Source: Pseudomonas sp. GOM7 (GTDB lineage Bacteria > Pseudomonadota > Gammaproteobacteria > Pseudomonadales > Pseudomonadaceae). Taken from it: a DNA stretch of 64,000 bases. How positions within the stretch are numbered: position 1 is the stretch's first letter; each line of letters begins with the position of its first letter. The notes below the pieces were generated by a model, which saw only the letters and a list, made by a program, of their open reading frames with translations, searched no databases and had not been told where the DNA came from. The stretch lies in assembly GCF_026723825.1 (NCBI RefSeq), contig NZ_CP113519.1:2418001-2482000 (forward strand), given 5' to 3'. The translations under genes were made by a program, and so were the position numbers. This document shows positions 35,218 to 43,770 of this stretch, one piece after another.

Positions 35218-37043
35218 CGAGCGTTCTCCGTGGGCTTCAGCCACCAGGTGCGCAGGCCCAGGGTATAGGGCGGCGTGGTGACGAAGGCGAACCGGTTGCG
35301 GTACGCCAGGCGGTGATAATTGATGTACCAGTTGGGGATGCTGTAGTGCTGCCACAGCAGGATGCGATCCAGTGCGCGCATGGCGGCGACCTGTTCGTCA
35401 CGGGTTTTGGCCGACAGCAGCTTGTCGATCATGGCGTCGACCACCGGGTCGTTGATCCCTGCGTAGTTCTTGCCGCCGCGCACCTTGACCTGGCTGGAGT
35501 GGAAATACAACGACTGTTCCAGGCCTGGGCTCAGGGTCTGAGGCAGGGTCAGCAGGATCATGTCGTAGTCGTTCTGATCCAGGCGTTGCTTGTACTGGGC
35601 GCGGTCGACCGTGCGCAGGTTGGCCTGGATGCCGATACTGGCCAGGTTGGCGGCATAGGGCTGGAGAATGCGCTCGAGGCTGGGGTTGACCAGCATGATC
35701 TCGAACTCCAGGCGCTCGCCACGGGCGTTGCGCAACTGCTGGCCGATGGGCTTCCAGCCGGCCTCGGCGAGCAGGCCGAGCGCCCGCCGCAGGGTTTCGC
35801 GGGGAATGCCCCGACCAGCGGTAACCGGCATCTTGAACGGCTCGGTGAAGAGCTTCGCCGGTAACTGCTCGCGGTAGGGCGACAGCAGCAGCCATTCTGC
35901 GCCTTCCGGTTTGCCGGTGGCGGAGAACTCGCTGTTGGGGAAGTAACTGGCCGCGCGTATGTAGGCGTTGTTGAACAGGGTGCGGTTGGTCCACTCGAAA
36001 TCGAACATCAGCCCCAGGGCTTCGCGCACGCGGCGGTCGCTGAACAGCGCGCGGCGGGTATTCATGAACAGGGCCTGGGTCTGGGTGGGTATCTGGTGCG
36101 GGATCTCGGCGCGCACCACATCGCCACGAACCACGGCCGGAAAGCGATAGCCATTGCTCCAGTTCTTCGCCTGGTTCTCGATATAGAAGTCGAATTCACC
36201 GGCCTTGAACGCCTCGAAGGCGACGTTGCTGTCGCGGTAGAACTCCACCTCGACCCGGTCGAAGTTGTACTTGCCACGATTGACCGGCAGATCCTTGCCC
36301 CACCAGTTCTTGACCCGCTCGAACACCAGACGCCGACCCGGCACCACCTCGACGATGCGATAGGGGCCGCTGCCCAGCGCTGGCTCGAAGGTGGTCGCCT
36401 TGAAATCGCGGCCTTTCCAGTAGTGCTGAGGCAAGACTGGCAGCTCGCCGAGGCGCAGGATCAGCAGTGGATTGCCGGCGCGCTTGAAGACGAAGCGGAT
36501 GCGGTGCCGGCCCAGAATGTCGACGCGCTTCACCTCCTGCAGGTTGGTGCGGTATTGCGGATGGCCCTCGTTGCGCAGCAGGCGATAGGAAAAGGCCACG
36601 TCATACGCCGTGATGGGCTTGCCATCATGAAATCGGGCCTCGGGACGCAGGTTGAACACCACCCAGCTACGATCCTCGCTGTACTCGACACTCTTGGCGA
36701 TCAGGCCATAGCTGGACGCCGGCTCGTCGCCGGAGGGGTCGTAAATGCCGGTGCCGACCATCAAGGGCTCGTTCAGCTCGTTGACGCCGTACTGCAGGAA
36801 ATGCGCGGTGGCGATCGGGCTGGTGCCCTTGAGCGTGTAGGGATTGAGGGTGTCGAAGGTGCCTGACGCCATGAGGCGCAGCGTGCCGCCTTTGGGCACA
36901 TCCGGGTTGACCCAGTCGAAATGACTGAAGCTGGCGGGATACTTGAGGGTTCCGAACTGCGCATAGCCGTGGCTTTCGCTGATGGCCGCAGAGGCGGGAA
37001 GGCTCAAGACCAGACTGAGAAACAGCGGGAAGAGGAAACGCAT
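35214..37043 (-). CDS. nppA1: Peptide ABC transporter substrate-binding protein 1 (YejA/NppA1)
   Basis: 609 residues with signal peptide (cleavage near ASA-AI). SBP family 5: GGTLRLMASGTFDTLNPYTL, RFHDGKPITAYDVAFSYRLL. Clearly paralogous to the downstream protein (shared NWWGKDLPVNRGKYNFD versus [17 protein letters not shown]), so the operon arose with a duplicated binding protein. First gene of the operon, divergent from the HDOD gene. No strong ribosome binding site is visible. Confidence 0.92.
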   Translation of the reverse strand: MRFLFPLFLSLVLSLPASAAISESHGYAQFGTLKYPASFSHFDWVNPDVPKGGTLRLMASGTFDTLNPYTLKGTSPIATAHFLQYGVNELNEPLMVGTGIYDPSGDEPASSYGLIAKSVEYSEDRSWVVFNLRPEARFHDGKPITAYDVAFSYRLLRNEGHPQYRTNLQEVKRVDILGRHRIRFVFKRAGNPLLILRLGELPVLPQHYWKGRDFKATTFEPALGSGPYRIVEVVPGRRLVFERVKNWWGKDLPVNRGKYNFDRVEVEFYRDSNVAFEAFKAGEFDFYIENQAKNWSNGYRFPAVVRGDVVRAEIPHQIPTQTQALFMNTRRALFSDRRVREALGLMFDFEWTNRTLFNNAYIRAASYFPNSEFSATGKPEGAEWLLLSPYREQLPAKLFTEPFKMPVTAGRGIPRETLRRALGLLAEAGWKPIGQQLRNARGERLEFEIMLVNPSLERILQPYAANLASIGIQANLRTVDRAQYKQRLDQNDYDMILLTLPQTLSPGLEQSLYFHSSQVKVRGGKNYAGINDPVVDAMIDKLLSAKTRDEQVAAMRALDRILLWQHYSIPNWYINYHRLAYRNRFAFVTTPPYTLGLRTWWLKPTENAR

Positions 37044-37169
37044 CGGGCGTGAAATTTCGATCCTGGGGCGGCGTTGGCGCTATTGCGTCGGTACAGTAAC
37101 AGCTTGTCCGAACAGGAAAAAGAGCAGCGTTTGCAACGCCATGTACGGGTTGAACGCAGCAGGCAGGCA

Positions 37170-38660
37170 ATGGCGGCACTTTGGCATACACTGTCAGAAA
37201 ACAACGAGGGCTCGATCTTGGTCGAACGCAGTCATGGTACGCAGTCATGGATCGACCGCCTGAGTCAAACCGAATTGCCCGCACTGACCGCTGTGGTGCG
37301 CGACCTGCAACGCCTGGCGCAGCAGAACGACGCCTCGGTGCAGCAACTGGCCGATGTGCTGCTGCGTGATGCGAGCCTCACCTCCAAGGTGCTGCGCGTC
37401 GCCAACAGTGTCTATTACAACCCTTCGCAGGAAAGCATCCGCACCATTTCACGAGCCATCGTGCTGGTCGGCTTCGACAACGTGCGCCTGATCAGCCTGT
37501 CGGTCAGCCTCATCGATGGGCTGCTCACGCACAGACCGCGTCAACAGTTGCAGGAGCTATTGGCCAGTGCTTTCCACGCGGCGGTGCAGGCGCGCAACCT
37601 CAGCAGCTACGTGCTCAATGGTCATGAGGAGGAAGTATTCATCGCCGCGTTGCTGCATCAGCTAGGGGAGATGGCTTTCTGGAGCGCCGGTGGCGAGCAG
37701 GCCGATGAGCTGGCGCAGGCCCTGGAAGTGCCCGGTGCCGAGGCCGAGGAGGTGGTGCAGAGGGTGTTGGGCACCAGCTTCCGCCAGCTCTCCCAGGGCC
37801 TGGCGAAAAGCTGGGGCTTGGGTGAACTGGTCAGTCTGGCGCATGCCGGGGGTTCGCACACCCATCCGGCGGTCAAGGCGGTGCAGCTCGGCGTGCAGAT
37901 CAGCAAGGCCGCGCTCGAGGGGTGGGGTTCACCGGCGATGGAGGCGTTGCTGAACAAGGTGGCGCCCTTTATCGGCCTGGGCCCGGAGGAAAGCCTGCAG
38001 CAGGTGCTGGCCAGTGCCGATGAGGCGGTCAAGGTCGCCTCCACCTTCGGCGCGAGCAGCCTGTGCCGGTTGATTCCGAGCACCGATCCGGCACAGATTT
38101 TCGATCAGCAGCAGGCGCGTCAGGCGCGCTTGCTGCAACCCGATCTGCTGTTCATGCAGCAGGCGTTGCAGGATCTGGGCTTGATGGCCAATCAACGCAG
38201 CGACGTCGAGCAGATCCTGTCCAGCGTGCTCGACGGCTTGCACCGTGGAGCAGGGCTGGAGCGGGTGATGCTCGCCGTGCTGGCCGATGGGCAGAGCCGT
38301 TTTCGCGCCAAGCGGGTGATCGGTGAGCAGACCGAAGTCTGGCTGAGGGATTTCGTCCTGCCTGCCGTGCAGGTGGAGCAGCCGCATATCTTCAGTTACG
38401 CGCTCAGGCATCGGGAGGCGATCTGGATGGGCGTTCCGGCCAGCTACAGTCTCAATGAGCTGGTGACCCTGCCCATCCGCCAGAGCCTTGGTGCTGGCAT
38501 GTTCTTCATCGCACCCGTGTTGGCCAATGGTCGCGAGGTCGGCGTGCTGTATGCCGATTGCCATCTGTCGGGGCGCGCCTTGCGCCATGAGCAGTTCGTT
38601 GCCTTTCAGCGCTTCACGCTGCTGGCCGGCCGCTGTCTGGGGGCCTTGAGCAAGCGCTGA
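37170..38660 (+). CDS. HDOD domain signalling protein with C-terminal GAF-like domain
   Basis: About 496 residues. An HDOD domain (about 35-240: LPALTAVVRDLQRLAQQN, LLRDASLTSKVLRVANSVYY, HQLGEMAFW) is followed by a GAF-like region at about 350-490. HDOD proteins link signalling to phosphodiesterases, motility or chemotaxis, but no specific role can be read here. The start is uncertain: ATG 37170 has a modest AGGCAGG site, while a TTG at 37218 has a better GAGGG and leaves the whole HDOD domain intact. Confidence 0.75.
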   Translation: MAALWHTLSENNEGSILVERSHGTQSWIDRLSQTELPALTAVVRDLQRLAQQNDASVQQLADVLLRDASLTSKVLRVANSVYYNPSQESIRTISRAIVLVGFDNVRLISLSVSLIDGLLTHRPRQQLQELLASAFHAAVQARNLSSYVLNGHEEEVFIAALLHQLGEMAFWSAGGEQADELAQALEVPGAEAEEVVQRVLGTSFRQLSQGLAKSWGLGELVSLAHAGGSHTHPAVKAVQLGVQISKAALEGWGSPAMEALLNKVAPFIGLGPEESLQQVLASADEAVKVASTFGASSLCRLIPSTDPAQIFDQQQARQARLLQPDLLFMQQALQDLGLMANQRSDVEQILSSVLDGLHRGAGLERVMLAVLADGQSRFRAKRVIGEQTEVWLRDFVLPAVQVEQPHIFSYALRHREAIWMGVPASYSLNELVTLPIRQSLGAGMFFIAPVLANGREVGVLYADCHLSGRALRHEQFVAFQRFTLLAGRCLGALSKR

Positions 38661-38663
38661 GGA

Positions 38664-40256
38664 TCAGGGCAGGTAGAGAGTCAGCATCTGCCCCGGCTGC
38701 AGGGCATGGCTGGAAAGGCGATTCCAGTCCTGCAGGGTCTTGGTGTCGATATTGAAGCGTTTGGCGATGACGTACAGCGAGTCGCCTTTCTTCACTCGGT
38801 AATAGGTGGCCTTGTCGCGACTGCTGCTGGCCGCTCTCGTGCTGTTGCCGGCGCTGGCCAGCGCGGTGGTCGCTGTAGGTTGCAGGCGCAGGGTCTGGCC
38901 GATCTTGAGCTGATTGCCCTGCAACTTGTTCCATTGTTGCAACTCGCGCACCGAAACCTGATGGTCACGGGCGATCTGCCAGAGGTTGTCACCATCCTTG
39001 ACCCGATAGCTGCGCACGCTGCCGCTGGATGCGGCGAGCTGCGTACCGCTGCGCTGGAAGATCGGCTCGCTGGGCTGGGTGCCGGGTTTGACCGGGATGG
39101 TCAATTCCTGGCCGATGCTCAGGCGGTTGCCGGAAAGCTGGTTCACTTCCTTGAGCGTATTGACCGTCAGATGATAGCGGTTGGCGATGGCATGCAGGCT
39201 GTCGCCGGCATGCACCCTGTAGGTCTGCCAGTCCACCAGCTCCTGCGGTTTCATCAAGGCCAGGTTGGCGCTGAACATCTCGGCCTTCTGCGCCGGTATC
39301 AGCAGGTGCTGGGGGCCGTCCATGGTGACGCCGCGCTTGTACGCCGGATTGAGCTGCAACAGCTCGGTCTCGTCGAGGTCGGCCAGTTGTGCCAAGCGCG
39401 ACAGATCCATGTGCTGCTTGATTGCCACCTGCTCGAAGTAGGGTTCGTTGGCGATGGGGGCCAGAGTCACGCCATAGGCTTCCGGGGTGAAGATCACCTG
39501 GGACAGGGCCAACAGCTTGGGCACGTATTCCTCGGTTTCCTTGGGCAACGAGAGGTTCCAGTAATCGCTGGGCAGTCCCAGCTTCTCGTTGCGCTCTATG
39601 GCGCGGCTGACACGGCCTTCGCCCGCATTGTAGGCAGCCAGGGCGAGCAGCCAGTCACCATTGAACATCTCATGCAGGCGGCTGAGATAATCCAGTGCCG
39701 CGCGGGTAGAAGCGGTGACATCGCGTCGGCCGTCGTACCAGTTGGTCTGGCGCAGGTTGTAGACGCGCCCTGTGGAAGGGATGAACTGCCAGAGACCAAC
39801 CGCCTGTGCCGGGGAGTAGGCCTGCGGGTCGTAGGCGCTCTCGATCACCGGCAGCAGTGCCAGTTCCATCGGCATGCCGCGTTCGGCCAGGCGCTCGACG
39901 ATGTAATGAATGTAAGGGGCCGCGCGTTCGCTGACGGCTTCCACGTGCTGCGGGTTGCTGGCAAACCACAGGCGCTGGCGCTCGATGCGCGGGTTGGTGT
40001 CGATTTCATCCTGCAGTTTGAAACCGTCGCGCAGGCGCTCCCAGATATCGTGATAGTCACGGGTCTTGGCGTCGAGGCTCAGCCATTCGGGCTCACGCTC
40101 GAGGCCGATCGCGCGCTGGGTGGTCACGCTGTCGTCGGTAGCCGAAGGTGAAAAACTCTGGCAGCCGGCCAGGGTCACGCAGCAGAGCAGGGCGGACATT
40201 CGCACGCTCTGCGCCAACGCCTTTATTTTCAATGGCTTGCGCGTAGGTGACGGCAT
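38664..40256 (-). CDS. mltD: Membrane-bound lytic murein transglycosylase D
   Basis: Lipoprotein that cleaves the glycan of peptidoglycan. 530 residues: lipobox LAGC with C32, SLT domain at about 110-260 with catalytic glutamate in PVIESAYDPQA and AAYNAGEGRV, then three LysM repeats (YRVHAGDSLHAIANRYHL, YRVKDGDNLWQIARDHQV, YRVKKGDSLYVIAKRFNI) for peptidoglycan binding. An alternative start at an internal ATG (residue 20) would still keep the lipobox. Confidence 0.95.
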   Translation of the reverse strand: MPSPTRKPLKIKALAQSVRMSALLCCVTLAGCQSFSPSATDDSVTTQRAIGLEREPEWLSLDAKTRDYHDIWERLRDGFKLQDEIDTNPRIERQRLWFASNPQHVEAVSERAAPYIHYIVERLAERGMPMELALLPVIESAYDPQAYSPAQAVGLWQFIPSTGRVYNLRQTNWYDGRRDVTASTRAALDYLSRLHEMFNGDWLLALAAYNAGEGRVSRAIERNEKLGLPSDYWNLSLPKETEEYVPKLLALSQVIFTPEAYGVTLAPIANEPYFEQVAIKQHMDLSRLAQLADLDETELLQLNPAYKRGVTMDGPQHLLIPAQKAEMFSANLALMKPQELVDWQTYRVHAGDSLHAIANRYHLTVNTLKEVNQLSGNRLSIGQELTIPVKPGTQPSEPIFQRSGTQLAASSGSVRSYRVKDGDNLWQIARDHQVSVRELQQWNKLQGNQLKIGQTLRLQPTATTALASAGNSTRAASSSRDKATYYRVKKGDSLYVIAKRFNIDTKTLQDWNRLSSHALQPGQMLTLYLP

Positions 40257-40291
40257 TGGCTGAGAGGGGTTCCCCGAAAAAAGTTCGGGCG

Positions 40292-40320
40292 ATTCTAGAA
40301 ACCGAAGCGGGGGTGGTCAA
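40292..40320 (-). promoter_or_regulatory. Sigma-70 promoter of mltD
   Basis: TTGACC, a 17-base spacer and TAGAAT on the minus strand, about 35 bases upstream of the mltD start: a near-consensus promoter. Confidence 0.7.
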
Positions 40321-40400
40321 GTTTTCACCAGGCTTTTGTGACCTGTATCCCTCTCAAGCCGTCACAGGCCCCTCATATACGAGCCGCGCCCGTCGAGCCC

Positions 40401-40627
40401 TAGCAGGCTGTTGAAAAACTGCCTGCGCTGGCAATGCTGCGTTAAAAACGCCCTCAAAATGCTCATTTACAACACGTAAACCCGAATACGGGCCCAGTGC
40501 TTTTTGACTCACTGCGTTCGCCCTTCGGGCCAGCCTTCGGCTGTTACTCCCGCTGGTCGTTGCGGCTGTTTTTGCGGGGCCGCGGATTGTCTTGCCTGCC
40601 TCGCCAACGTTTTTCAACGGCCTGCTA
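40401..40627. repeat. Inverted-repeat element E2 at the 3' end of gloB
   Basis: A 227-bp non-coding element with 19-base ends TAGCAGGCTGTTGAAAAAC and GTTTTTCAACGGCCTGCTA (18 of 19 complementary). Inside are the core TGCTCATTTACAACACGTAA and the palindromic stretches CGCCCTTCGGGCC and AGCCTTCGGCTG. The TAG of the right end is the gloB stop codon. Same family as E1 and the element at 53541-53720. Confidence 0.8.
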
Positions 40628-41401
40628 GAAGCGATCCTTCCACGCGCGCAAGCCGGCGAATACCGCCTGTGGGTCGGTGCTGCGCTGGCCATCGGCGCGG
40701 GCCAGGCTGTCGATCACCTCGGCTTCCTCTACGCGCAGGAAGGGGTTGGTCGCGCGCTCCAGCGCAATGCTGGACGGCAGGCTGATGCGTCCCTGTGCCC
40801 GCCACTGGCTGACCTGCTCGACGCGCGCCTGCAGCTCCGTGTTGCCCGGCTCCACCGCTTGTGCGAAGCGCAGGTTGCTCAGGGTGTACTCGTGGGTGCA
40901 GTACACCTGCGTGGCATCCGGCAGGGCGGCGAGGCGTTGCAGGGAGGCGTGCATCTGCGCCGGCGTGCCCTCGAACAGGCGGCCGCAGCCGGCGGCGAAC
41001 AGGGTATCGCCGCACATCAGCAGGTGCTGCTCGGCCTGGTGATAGGCGATATGCCCAAGGGTATGACCGGGCACCGCGATGATCTGCCAGGGCAGGCCGA
41101 GCACCTCGATGGTCTCGCCGCCTGCCAGCGCGACATCGCGTGCCGGAATCTGCTCGTTGGCCGGGCCATACACGCGCGCGCCGGTAGCTTCCTTGAGTTC
41201 GGCGACGCCGCCGACATGGTCGAAATGATGGTGGGTGACCAGAATATCGCTCAACTGCCAATCGGGATGGGCCTCGAGCCAGGCGCGCACGGGGGCGGCG
41301 TCGCCCGGGTCGACCACCGCGCAGCGGCGCGTGCCGGCATCCTGGAGCAGCCAGAGGTAATTGTCGTTGAAGGCGGGCAGGGCATCGATCTGGATCATCA
41401 T
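40625..41401 (-). CDS. gloB: Hydroxyacylglutathione hydrolase (glyoxalase II)
   Basis: Hydrolyses S-lactoylglutathione to lactate in methylglyoxal detoxification. 258 residues, metallo-beta-lactamase fold with [37 protein letters not shown] and CTHEYTLSN. Two consecutive ATGs; the second ([14 protein letters not shown]) is the usual N-terminus. The stop codon is the first three bases of element E2 read on this strand. Confidence 0.96.
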   Translation of the reverse strand: MMIQIDALPAFNDNYLWLLQDAGTRRCAVVDPGDAAPVRAWLEAHPDWQLSDILVTHHHFDHVGGVAELKEATGARVYGPANEQIPARDVALAGGETIEVLGLPWQIIAVPGHTLGHIAYHQAEQHLLMCGDTLFAAGCGRLFEGTPAQMHASLQRLAALPDATQVYCTHEYTLSNLRFAQAVEPGNTELQARVEQVSQWRAQGRISLPSSIALERATNPFLRVEEAEVIDSLARADGQRSTDPQAVFAGLRAWKDRF

Positions 41402-41504
41402 GGGTCGCTAAGCCGGTGATAAAGGTGCATCTTATAAGAGCAGCCACAGGCTGCAAGCGATCAGGGCGGTTCGTGCCGCCGGCAACCTTTAGGGAGGAGT
41501 CGTG

Positions 41505-42263
41505 ATGAGCGATCAGGCATTCGCCCAGGCCGACCCCGAGTGGCTGAAACTCATCGGCGAGGCCCGTCAGTGGCTGGCCGGGCCGCTTGGCCAATTGCTG
41601 CTGGAAGAAGAGCGACGCTTGCTGGACGAAGAGCTGGCGCGTTTCTTCGGCGGTTATCTGGTGAGTTACGGCCCGGGCGCCGAAGGCCCGCCCCATGCCA
41701 GGCAGATTCAGCACAATGTGCGCCTGGGTGCGCCCATGCCGGGTGTGCAGATCGTCTGCGAGGAACAAGCCTGGCCGTTGGGAGAGCATGCCGCCGATGT
41801 GGTGGTACTGCAGCATGGCCTGGATTTCAGCCTGTCACCCCATGGCCTGCTGCGCGAGGCCGCGCGCAGCGTGCGGCCTGGCGGGCATCTGCTGATCCTT
41901 GGCATCCATCCCAGGAGCATTTGGGGCGCGCGCCGGCTGTTTGCCCGCGACGGCTTGCGCCAGGCACGTTGTATCGCCCCCAACCGGGTTGGCGACTGGC
42001 TGTCCTTGCTGGGCTTCGCGTTGGAGAAACGCCGCTTCGGATGCTATCGTCCGCCGCTTGCGTCGCTCGCCTGGCAAATGCGCCTGCGGCGACTGGAGCG
42101 TTGGGGGGAGGCCTGGCAACTGCCGGGGGCGGGTTTCTACCTGCTGGTGGCGCGCAAGCTGGTGGTGGGATTACGCCCCTTGCCACAGGTGCGCCGCGAG
42201 CCCATGGGCAAGCTGCTGCCGCTGCCGGTGGCCAAGCTCAGTCGGCGCGACGTCGAGCACTGA
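41505..42263 (+). CDS. SAM-dependent methyltransferase, class I (YafS-like)
   Basis: 252 residues. It resembles the E. coli YafS-type methyltransferases next to gloB and rnhA; recognisable parts are VVVLQHGLDFS, LLREAARSVRPGGHLLILGI and the distal KRRFGCYRPP. The glycine-rich SAM motif I is weak. Substrate unknown. The strong AGGGAGG lies seven bases before ATG 41505, rather than before a GTG one codon earlier. Divergent from gloB, upstream of rnhA. Confidence 0.85.
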   Translation: MSDQAFAQADPEWLKLIGEARQWLAGPLGQLLLEEERRLLDEELARFFGGYLVSYGPGAEGPPHARQIQHNVRLGAPMPGVQIVCEEQAWPLGEHAADVVVLQHGLDFSLSPHGLLREAARSVRPGGHLLILGIHPRSIWGARRLFARDGLRQARCIAPNRVGDWLSLLGFALEKRRFGCYRPPLASLAWQMRLRRLERWGEAWQLPGAGFYLLVARKLVVGLRPLPQVRREPMGKLLPLPVAKLSRRDVEH

Positions 42264-42305
42264 CAGGGTGCCCCCCAGCCGAGCAATTTCCAACAGAGCC
42301 TGTGA

Positions 42306-42755
42306 ATGTCTGAAACCGATGAAGTGGTGATCTACACCGATGGTGCCTGCAAGGGCAATCCCGGCCCAGGCGGCTGGGGCGCGTTGCTGGTCTACAAGGG
42401 GGCGGAGAAGGAGTTGTGGGGCGGTGACCCCAGTACCACCAACAACCGCATGGAACTGATGGGGGCCATCGCCGGGCTGGTCGCCCTGACCCGCCCCTGC
42501 AAGGTCAAGCTGGTCACCGATTCGCAATATGTGATGAAAGGTATTCAGGAGTGGTTGCCGAACTGGAAGAAGCGCGGTTGGAAGACGGCCGCGAAAGAGC
42601 CAGTGAAGAATGCCGACCTCTGGCGCAAGCTCGATGAAGAGGTCAACCGTCATCAGGTGAGCTGGCAGTGGGTACGTGGCCATACCGGTCATCCTGGTAA
42701 CGAGCGGGCCGATCAGTTGGCCAACCGTGGCGTCGATGAGGTTCGTGGGCAGTGA
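42306..42755 (+). CDS. rnhA: Ribonuclease HI
   Basis: Cleaves RNA in RNA-DNA hybrids. 149 residues with all DEDD metal ligands: [30 protein letters not shown] and NERADQLAN, and the handle region WKKRGWKTA. Upstream of dnaQ as in many gammaproteobacteria. Confidence 0.97.
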   Translation: MSETDEVVIYTDGACKGNPGPGGWGALLVYKGAEKELWGGDPSTTNNRMELMGAIAGLVALTRPCKVKLVTDSQYVMKGIQEWLPNWKKRGWKTAAKEPVKNADLWRKLDEEVNRHQVSWQWVRGHTGHPGNERADQLANRGVDEVRGQ

Positions 42756-42834
42756 GTCATTAGGGGCGCTTGTGCGGCTGCGGTAACATGCCGCCGTCGG
42801 CAGCGGCCCCCGAGTTTCAAGAGAGAGTGTGAGC

Positions 42835-43587
42835 GTGAGTACAGAAAACGGCGTCATCAGACGGGTCGTGCTGGATACCGAAACCACCGGTATGCCGGTG
42901 ACCGACGGCCACCGCATCATCGAGATCGGCTGTGTGGAGGTGCTGGGCAGGCGTCTGACCGGCCGGCATTTTCATGTCTACCTGAACCCGGATCGCGAGA
43001 TCGACGAGGGCGCGATCGCGGTTCACGGCATCACCAACGAGTACGTTGCCGACAAGCCGCGTTTCAAGGATGTGGCCGATGAGTTCTACGAATTCATCAA
43101 GGGCGCGCAGTTGATCATTCACAACGCGGCGTTCGACGTTGGCTTCATCAACAACGAATTCGCCCTGCTGGGGCAGAGCGAGCGCGCCGACGTCAGCGAC
43201 TACTGCAGCGTGCTCGACACCCTGATGCTGGCGCGCGAGCGCCATCCGGGCCAGCGCAACAGCCTCGATGCGCTGTGCAAGCGCTATGGCGTCGACAACT
43301 CCAACCGCGAACTGCACGGCGCCTTGCTCGACTCGGAGATCCTCGCCGACGTCTACCTGGCGATGACTGGTGGGCAAACCCATCTGTCGCTGGCCGGTGA
43401 AGAGGGCGATGGCGACGGCAGCGGGCGTCAGCAGGCCACACCGATCCGCCGCCTCGACCCGAGCCGCGCCCGTACACGAGTGATCCGCGCCAGCGCCGAG
43501 GAACTGGCCGCACACGCCGCCCGCCTGGCCGCCATCGAAAAATCCGCCGGCGGTCCGGCGCTGTGGGCGCAGTTGGAGGAGTCCTGA
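42835..43587 (+). CDS. dnaQ: DNA polymerase III epsilon subunit (3'-5' proofreading exonuclease)
   Basis: Proofreading subunit of the replicative polymerase. About 250 residues: ExoI VVLDTETTGM, ExoII HNAAFDVGFINNEF, ExoIII HGALLDSEILADVY (DEDDh). The C-terminal tail carries a probable clamp-binding motif (QTHLSLAG). GTG start; GTG 42829 is the alternative, but GAGAG fits 42835 better. Confidence 0.95.
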   Translation: MSTENGVIRRVVLDTETTGMPVTDGHRIIEIGCVEVLGRRLTGRHFHVYLNPDREIDEGAIAVHGITNEYVADKPRFKDVADEFYEFIKGAQLIIHNAAFDVGFINNEFALLGQSERADVSDYCSVLDTLMLARERHPGQRNSLDALCKRYGVDNSNRELHGALLDSEILADVYLAMTGGQTHLSLAGEEGDGDGSGRQQATPIRRLDPSRARTRVIRASAEELAAHAARLAAIEKSAGGPALWAQLEES

Positions 43588-43657
43588 GCTGCAAGCCTCA
43601 AGCGACAAGCTGCAAGAGGGCGTTTGCTCTTACTTGAAGCTTGCCGCTTGTAGCTGC
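43587..43657. repeat. Imperfect palindrome downstream of dnaQ
   Basis: CAAGCGACAAGCTGCAAG (43599-43616) and CTTGAAGCTTGCCGCTTG (43633-43650) pair with two mismatches around a 16-base loop, immediately after dnaQ. The AAGCTTGC-type words are low in complexity and such hairpins are common between Pseudomonas genes. Confidence 0.6.
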
Positions 43658-43770
43658 TTCATTGCGACCTTTTCTTACAGCCTGATGCCCAGGGGGGTTC
43701 CGCCCGTTCGGGGGAGCCTCTAACCTGAGTCGATAGGCAGGCCCGGCCTGCCACCGCTCAGGATGTCAGC

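Noticed and set aside
37074..37169. Upstream extension of the HDOD gene to 37074
   Set aside because: The extra residues (RRYSNSLSEQEKEQRLQ) are not needed for the domain, overlap the divergent nppA1 upstream region, and no ribosome binding site precedes that start.
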